Shown one piece after another: positions 60,274 through 64,000 of a DNA stretch of 64,000 bases. This DNA comes from Natrialbaceae archaeon AArc-T1-2 (GTDB taxonomy: Archaea > Halobacteriota > Halobacteria > Halobacteriales > Natrialbaceae). The notes below the pieces were generated by a model, which was given only the letters and a program-made list of their open reading frames with translations, ran no database searches and had not been told where the DNA came from. The stretch's first letter is position 1. Every line of letters starts with the position of its first letter. A program made the translations under genes and the position numbers. The DNA lies in NCBI RefSeq assembly GCF_030273315.1, contig NZ_CP127174.1, positions 2,728,001 to 2,792,000 of the forward strand, read 5' to 3'.

Positions 60274-61301
60274 CGATCGGGTTCCGTTCCGCCGTCGGCC
60301 CGCGTCGGTTCCCCGCTGAGGGCGGCCTCGAGGTCGTACTCCGAACCAGTGAGCACGAACAGGACGTCCTCTAGGATCTCGAAGACTTCGGGCACGATGC
60401 GAACGACGAGGTAGGTGATCGCGACCAGCGCGACGATCGACAGCGACTGGGCGATGAAGTTGTGTGCCACGAGGAAGGAGGTGCGACTCGCTGGTTCGCC
60501 CATGTACGTCGTGACGACGTAGATCAGCGGCTCGTACTGGAACCAGCCCCACGGGGAGGCGAGCCCGATGAAGACGTTGCGTGCGAGGTTGAGGATCCAG
60601 ATGATTCCGACCGCGAGGACGAACGCCGTGAGTTTACGCCGCAACGGTGCCCGCACGGCAGCGACCAGCCCGCCGAAAATCGAGATGCTCCCGATGCCCG
60701 TACACGCCATCACGATGTAGGTCGTCCGGCCGGTCACCGTCTCGTCGGGGTCGAAGTCGAAGCGGCTCCGGTAGCCGTTTGCACCCTCGTTGAGCCCCGG
60801 ACTGTGTCCGAACAGCTCCATCCCCCAGTGAGTCTGGGCCGCCACCGTCTCGATGAGCCACTGGCGGACAAACGGGATCGTCTCGGCTGGGAGGTAGATG
60901 ATCCCCATGAGCGCGACCGCCTTGGTGAGCAAGAACAGCGAGTCCCGACCGCCCACGAGGAGATAGCCCGTGTAGGCACACAGCGGCAGGGCAGCGAGTG
61001 CCAGTATCGTCTGGAGCGGGCTCCGGGCGTCGTAGTAGTAGTACGGCACCATCGTCAGCCAGAAAACGCCGAACGCGAGCCAGGCGGCCGCGCCGACGTA
61101 GCGAGGCAGGTCCGGGACGTCCCGCCACTCGAGGGCAAGCGCGAGCACGAACGCACCGATCGCGAGCCACGCCAGCGCATCGGTCGCGGAGACGGACCCG
61201 ACGAACGCCGCCGTCGGGCCGATCGATTCCGGACCGAGGAGAGCGGACAATCCGGCAGACGTCAGCCCGACGGCCGACGGAACGACGGCGAGGATCGACA
61301 T
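60270..61301 (-). CDS. artA: archaeosortase A
   Basis: 343 residues with 8-9 TM helices. Sortase-like catalytic Cys in VMACTGIGSISIFGG near 199 and Arg in LNLARNVFIG near 240 (41 apart), followed by a TSFLVAHNFIAQ helix. It removes the PGF-CTERM helix of surface proteins and enables their lipid anchoring in haloarchaea. It needs archaetidyl lipid acceptors, linking it to the lipid genes in this window. A 4-bp overlap with the metallophosphoesterase gene. Confidence 0.92.
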   Translation of the reverse strand: MSILAVVPSAVGLTSAGLSALLGPESIGPTAAFVGSVSATDALAWLAIGAFVLALALEWRDVPDLPRYVGAAAWLAFGVFWLTMVPYYYYDARSPLQTILALAALPLCAYTGYLLVGGRDSLFLLTKAVALMGIIYLPAETIPFVRQWLIETVAAQTHWGMELFGHSPGLNEGANGYRSRFDFDPDETVTGRTTYIVMACTGIGSISIFGGLVAAVRAPLRRKLTAFVLAVGIIWILNLARNVFIGLASPWGWFQYEPLIYVVTTYMGEPASRTSFLVAHNFIAQSLSIVALVAITYLVVRIVPEVFEILEDVLFVLTGSEYDLEAALSGEPTRADGGTEPDR

Positions 61302-61434
61302 TGATCAGTTCGAACCCACGACCGCTCGCGCTATCAACTTGACGCCTTCGAGGACTGTCGTCCTACCGACAACAAGCACGACGAGATCGACGGCCCCGTA
61401 CCGACCATCGCTCACCGCTGGACAAGTAGTAGCA

Positions 61435-62499
61435 TTATCGAACCGTTGGTGTACGCACTTCGGATTCTACAGGCAACTCCTCACCCACTTTCCTGAGGAG
61501 AGCCGTTATGAAGCCTGTCACGTCGATTTTTTCGTTCAACAGCCGCTGTCGACGGTTTTGCCACTGCGTTGGAACGGTCTCGTCGACCGCGAGCTCACGC
61601 ACCAGCTCGATCGCCTCCTCGTCGTCGTCCGTCGATCGAAGAAGGTCGTACTCCTCTAGTTCGTGGAAGTTACTGAAGGCCGTGAACGACTGACAGCGGA
61701 CCGCCGGCGTTCCGAGTACTGCCGCCTCGGTCGCCATCGTGCCCGAGTCGCCCGCGTACAGGTCGGCTGCAGCCAACAGTTCGTGGACGAGCGTCGGTGG
61801 CACCGGTAGCTCGTAGGGTTGCAGTGCCGGCGGAAGTTCGGTTTCGCTCGTCACGTACACGTCGCCGTACTCGTCGAGCAGCGAGACGAGACGACGCCTG
61901 GCATCGGACGACAGTCCCTTCTCCCCGACATCGTGGAGAGCGCCAAATCGCCCGAACCGAAGCAAGAACAGCCGGTTCTCGGGATCGATTCCGTACGATC
62001 GCAGCCGATCCGGATCGGGGTCAAATCGGTCGGGATGGAGATACGCAAGCTCCTGGTAGCCGTCGTAGCGGACGTGTTTGTCGCCGTAATCGTCGTTGAA
62101 CCGTCGGGGCGTGCAAACGACGTCCGCAACGGGCGTCGTAATTCGGTGAGACGCGGCCCCCTCGTTGTCGATGAAGACGACGCTGCGAGCACCGACCAGC
62201 GGCGCGACGTGCGAGACGGCAACGCCACCGATAGCGGTCATCACGTCGGGGTCGAGCGCGCGCGCTCGGCGGAGCAGCTTGGCTTCGAAGGTCAACTGCA
62301 CCAGAGCGAGGTCGAATATCGAATCGTGAGACCCGACGAGTACCTCGTGGTCGATGTCGTAGGCGCGAAGCAGGGGAACGGCGAGGTCCTTTTCGCGCGC
62401 GAAGACGTGCACCTCGTGACCGTCGGCTTCGAGTTCGTCGATGGCGTGTCGGTAGAAGTGGACGTGGGCAGGGTGCTGGATGGTGATGATGACGTTCAT
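61435..62499 (-). CDS. DUF354 glycosyltransferase-like protein
   Basis: 354 residues with GT-B-like organisation. The N-terminus MNVIITIQHPAHVHFYRHAI is a DUF354 hallmark. SVVFIDNEGAASHRITTPVA near 105-125 and LAAADLYAGDSGTMATEAAV near 265, with LGTPAVRCQSF, follow. DUF354 proteins resemble UDP-GlcNAc 2-epimerase and MurG-type transferases and occur in surface-glycan loci. Cytoplasmic. Same strand as, and ~350 bp downstream of, the MBL-fold gene. Confidence 0.87.
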   Translation of the reverse strand: MNVIITIQHPAHVHFYRHAIDELEADGHEVHVFAREKDLAVPLLRAYDIDHEVLVGSHDSIFDLALVQLTFEAKLLRRARALDPDVMTAIGGVAVSHVAPLVGARSVVFIDNEGAASHRITTPVADVVCTPRRFNDDYGDKHVRYDGYQELAYLHPDRFDPDPDRLRSYGIDPENRLFLLRFGRFGALHDVGEKGLSSDARRRLVSLLDEYGDVYVTSETELPPALQPYELPVPPTLVHELLAAADLYAGDSGTMATEAAVLGTPAVRCQSFTAFSNFHELEEYDLLRSTDDDEEAIELVRELAVDETVPTQWQNRRQRLLNEKIDVTGFITALLRKVGEELPVESEVRTPTVR

Positions 62500-62851
62500 A
62501 CGAGCTGGCTCACCCGATTTCGGCCGACCTACTGCGCCGTATTAGAGCAGCTTCCGGTCCAAGAGTAATACTATCTGCTGCCACTGTGTGACGATCCTTG
62601 CCACCCCGTGGCGGCGAGAATCGCACGCGACGTACAGCCGGCAGTGTAAGAGGGTTCTGTCGGGTCATTGCGGGAGATGAAATCACAGCTAGGTAGTGTG
62701 ATTGTTATGTACTGCCCACACCCCGCCGGGACCCAGTACGCACGCGCTAGTAGCCGTCTCAAATACTCTCCAGGGACCAGAGCTCGACACGATGACGCTG
62801 TACCGGACCGATTACGGAGCGGGCGAGACAAAACGTCGTCTACAGGCAGAG
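62500..62851. other. intergenic region between DUF354 and MBL-fold genes
   Basis: 352 bp, less GC-rich than the genes. Includes an inverted repeat aatcaca/tgtgatt (62681-62687 and 62697-62703, 9-bp spacer) and several short frames without coding character. It probably holds the promoter of the DUF354 gene. No RNA gene recognised. Confidence 0.45.
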
Positions 62852-64000
62852 TCAAGAACGCTCAGCCAGCGACTGTCCGACCGCCTGAGACTCGACATCG
62901 TGTCCGTCCGCGTGGAACGATCCCAGACAGTTGAACAGCCCTCGTTCGTAGATGTCGGGTTCTTTGCTGATTCCGAGGTGTGAGCCGATCTTCGCGTCAG
63001 CCCAGTAGGCGCTGTGTGGCCCGTCTAACAGTCGGTTCAAGAGGCGCGGATCGATCTCCATTTTCACGTAACCGTCGTACTCACAGACCGCAGGTTTCGA
63101 CACGACTCGGTAACCGTCGCCGTTCATCGTTAGCTCGAGGTACTCGTCGTCGAGCAACGAGACGAGTACCGTCGTGTCGGTGCTGTAGCCGATGCGCTTG
63201 CGTTTGTCCTCTAAGTTCTCGTACGCGTACGGCACGTACGCCTGCAGTTCTGCGAGCGTCGGCATCGGATCGTGCTCGTACTCGAACGTCCGCGTGGCGA
63301 GTTCTTCCTCGACGTACGCCTTCACTGCAGCGGGATCGGTCGGCTCGAACGGCGCGGATCGCTCGCCGGATTCGAGATCGATGTACTCACCCGAGTTGAG
63401 GAAGACGCACTCGTGGTCGTCGGGGTCGACTCGCGATTCGAAGAACTCGAGTGCGCGCTGGCGTGGCGGGTTCGCCGTGTACTCGTTCAGGTGTGCGAGA
63501 CTTCCGGCCAGGAGGTACTCGCCGGCGAACGGCATGTAGTAATCGGGCTCGAAGATGTCCAGAAACTCGAGTGCGAGTTCGTGCTTCTCGCGAATCACCC
63601 GTTCACGTTCGCGAACCTTCCGCTCGTGATCGTAGTTGGTCACGGCCTGTGGATAGAACTGGGCCGCGCTGTACTGGTGACAGACCAGATCGATGTGGCC
63701 GTAATCGCGTTTGATCTTTCGGCAGCCGGATTCGGCGAGCTGGTACGGACAATCGTTCGTGTTCACGATGGTGTGCTCACCGTCGTCGATGACGGCCATC
63801 GAATCGACCTGCGTCGATCCCGGTTCGTCGGCCTGGTCGTCGTACCACGTACAGCCGAAGTAGTTACCACACAGCTGTGGATCGCAGCCGTCGGCTGCGA
63901 GAACGTTGATGTGCAGATCGCCCGCCAGGTGCGTTCGCTCGTCGTGTGGGAGTTCGATCGCTTCGTACCCGAGATCCTCGACCGCTTCTCGCAGATAATC
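62852..64000 (-). CDS. MBL-fold protein of the CMP-sialate-hydroxylase-like group, 5' end beyond window
   Basis: The frame is open from base 64000 to the stop at 62852 (382 visible residues); the start lies outside. Features include GDLHINVLAADGCDPQLCGN, GEHTIVNTNDCPYQLAESGC, HIDLVCHQYSAAQFYPQAV and YYMPFAGEYLLAGSLAHLNE. The VNxND..., QYS...YP and FAGxYxLxGxLxxLN patterns recall the metallo-beta-lactamase part of CMP-Neu5Ac hydroxylase and UlaG-like proteins. A sialic-acid-like or other surface-sugar role is inferred, supported by the neighbouring DUF354 gene. Catalytic metal ligands cannot be fully checked here. Confidence 0.72.
   Translation of the reverse strand, partial: DYLREAVEDLGYEAIELPHDERTHLAGDLHINVLAADGCDPQLCGNYFGCTWYDDQADEPGSTQVDSMAVIDDGEHTIVNTNDCPYQLAESGCRKIKRDYGHIDLVCHQYSAAQFYPQAVTNYDHERKVRERERVIREKHELALEFLDIFEPDYYMPFAGEYLLAGSLAHLNEYTANPPRQRALEFFESRVDPDDHECVFLNSGEYIDLESGERSAPFEPTDPAAVKAYVEEELATRTFEYEHDPMPTLAELQAYVPYAYENLEDKRKRIGYSTDTTVLVSLLDDEYLELTMNGDGYRVVSKPAVCEYDGYVKMEIDPRLLNRLLDGPHSAYWADAKIGSHLGISKEPDIYERGLFNCLGSFHADGHDVESQAVGQSLAERS

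Noticed and set aside
1-64000. CRISPR arrays, cas genes or a classical defense island
   Set aside because: No regularly spaced repeats or Cas/restriction-modification motifs were seen; the only clear accessory block is the IS-rich island at 45.9-49.9 kb.

Overview
The window is GC-rich haloarchaeal chromosome. The evidence is acidic proteins, many CTCGAG-containing codon pairs, archaeal-only enzymes (Pus10, TrmY, TiaS, GGGP and DGGGP synthases, archaeosortase A), HTH-10 (Bat-type) regulators, TATA boxes close to start codons, and haloarchaeal insertion sequences. A member of the Natrialbales is the best guess, but the species cannot be read from this sequence alone.

Layout. 1-9.8 kb: an alkaline-phosphatase-superfamily fragment, a formyltransferase, then a minus-strand block with the HerA ATPase and its nuclease partner NurA (separated by a DUF7344-type regulator and a small conserved protein), a small helical-repeat protein, an aldehyde dehydrogenase and a RIO-like kinase. 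9.9-16.6 kb: secF-secD, a Na/Ca antiporter, RNase HII, a glutaredoxin, pus10. 16.7-26.1 kb: an HtrA-like lipoprotein protease, tiny genes, a TnpB relic, trmY, tRNA-Pro(CGG) with an attachment-like duplication, NUDIX, PadR and HTH-10 regulators, a sulfatase-like protein, protoglobin and tiaS. 26.3-45.8 kb: an HTH regulator, a complete IS630-type element, a second glutaredoxin and a second HTH-10 regulator, HAD phosphatase, purC, a ubiquitin-like modifier, acetamidase, purU, a COG0523 GTPase operon divergent from an FAD oxidoreductase, GGGP synthase, a second HerA-like ATPase, TrkA, an ATP-grasp/protease fusion and a GNAT enzyme.

45.9-49.9 kb is the accessory region. Two gene relics abut in opposite orientation. 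They are followed by two diverged copies of a ~180-bp inverted-repeat element, each interrupted by a different mobile element (an IS200/IS605-like remnant, and an IS5-type IS with a perfect 8-bp target duplication). The two copies bracket a strikingly AT-rich island that encodes a two-TM protein and a CBS-domain protein. These two join into one continuous protein if a -1 frameshift occurs at an A6 run. The region ends next to tRNA-Arg(TCG).

50.1-64 kb is ordinary again: DGGGP synthase, MsrA, a cyclase-family enzyme, aldo/keto reductase, a CtaA-CtaB fusion, a membrane metalloprotease with a PadR regulator, a geranylgeranyl reductase, a metallophosphoesterase overlapping archaeosortase A, and at the edge two surface-glycan-type genes (DUF354 and a CMP-sialate-hydroxylase-like MBL protein).

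Themes across the window: archaeal lipid synthesis (GGGP synthase, DGGGP synthase, geranylgeranyl reductase) together with lipid anchoring (ArtA); tRNA modification (Pus10 and TrmY act in series at position 54, TiaS at the Ile anticodon); and end-processing DNA repair (HerA-NurA).
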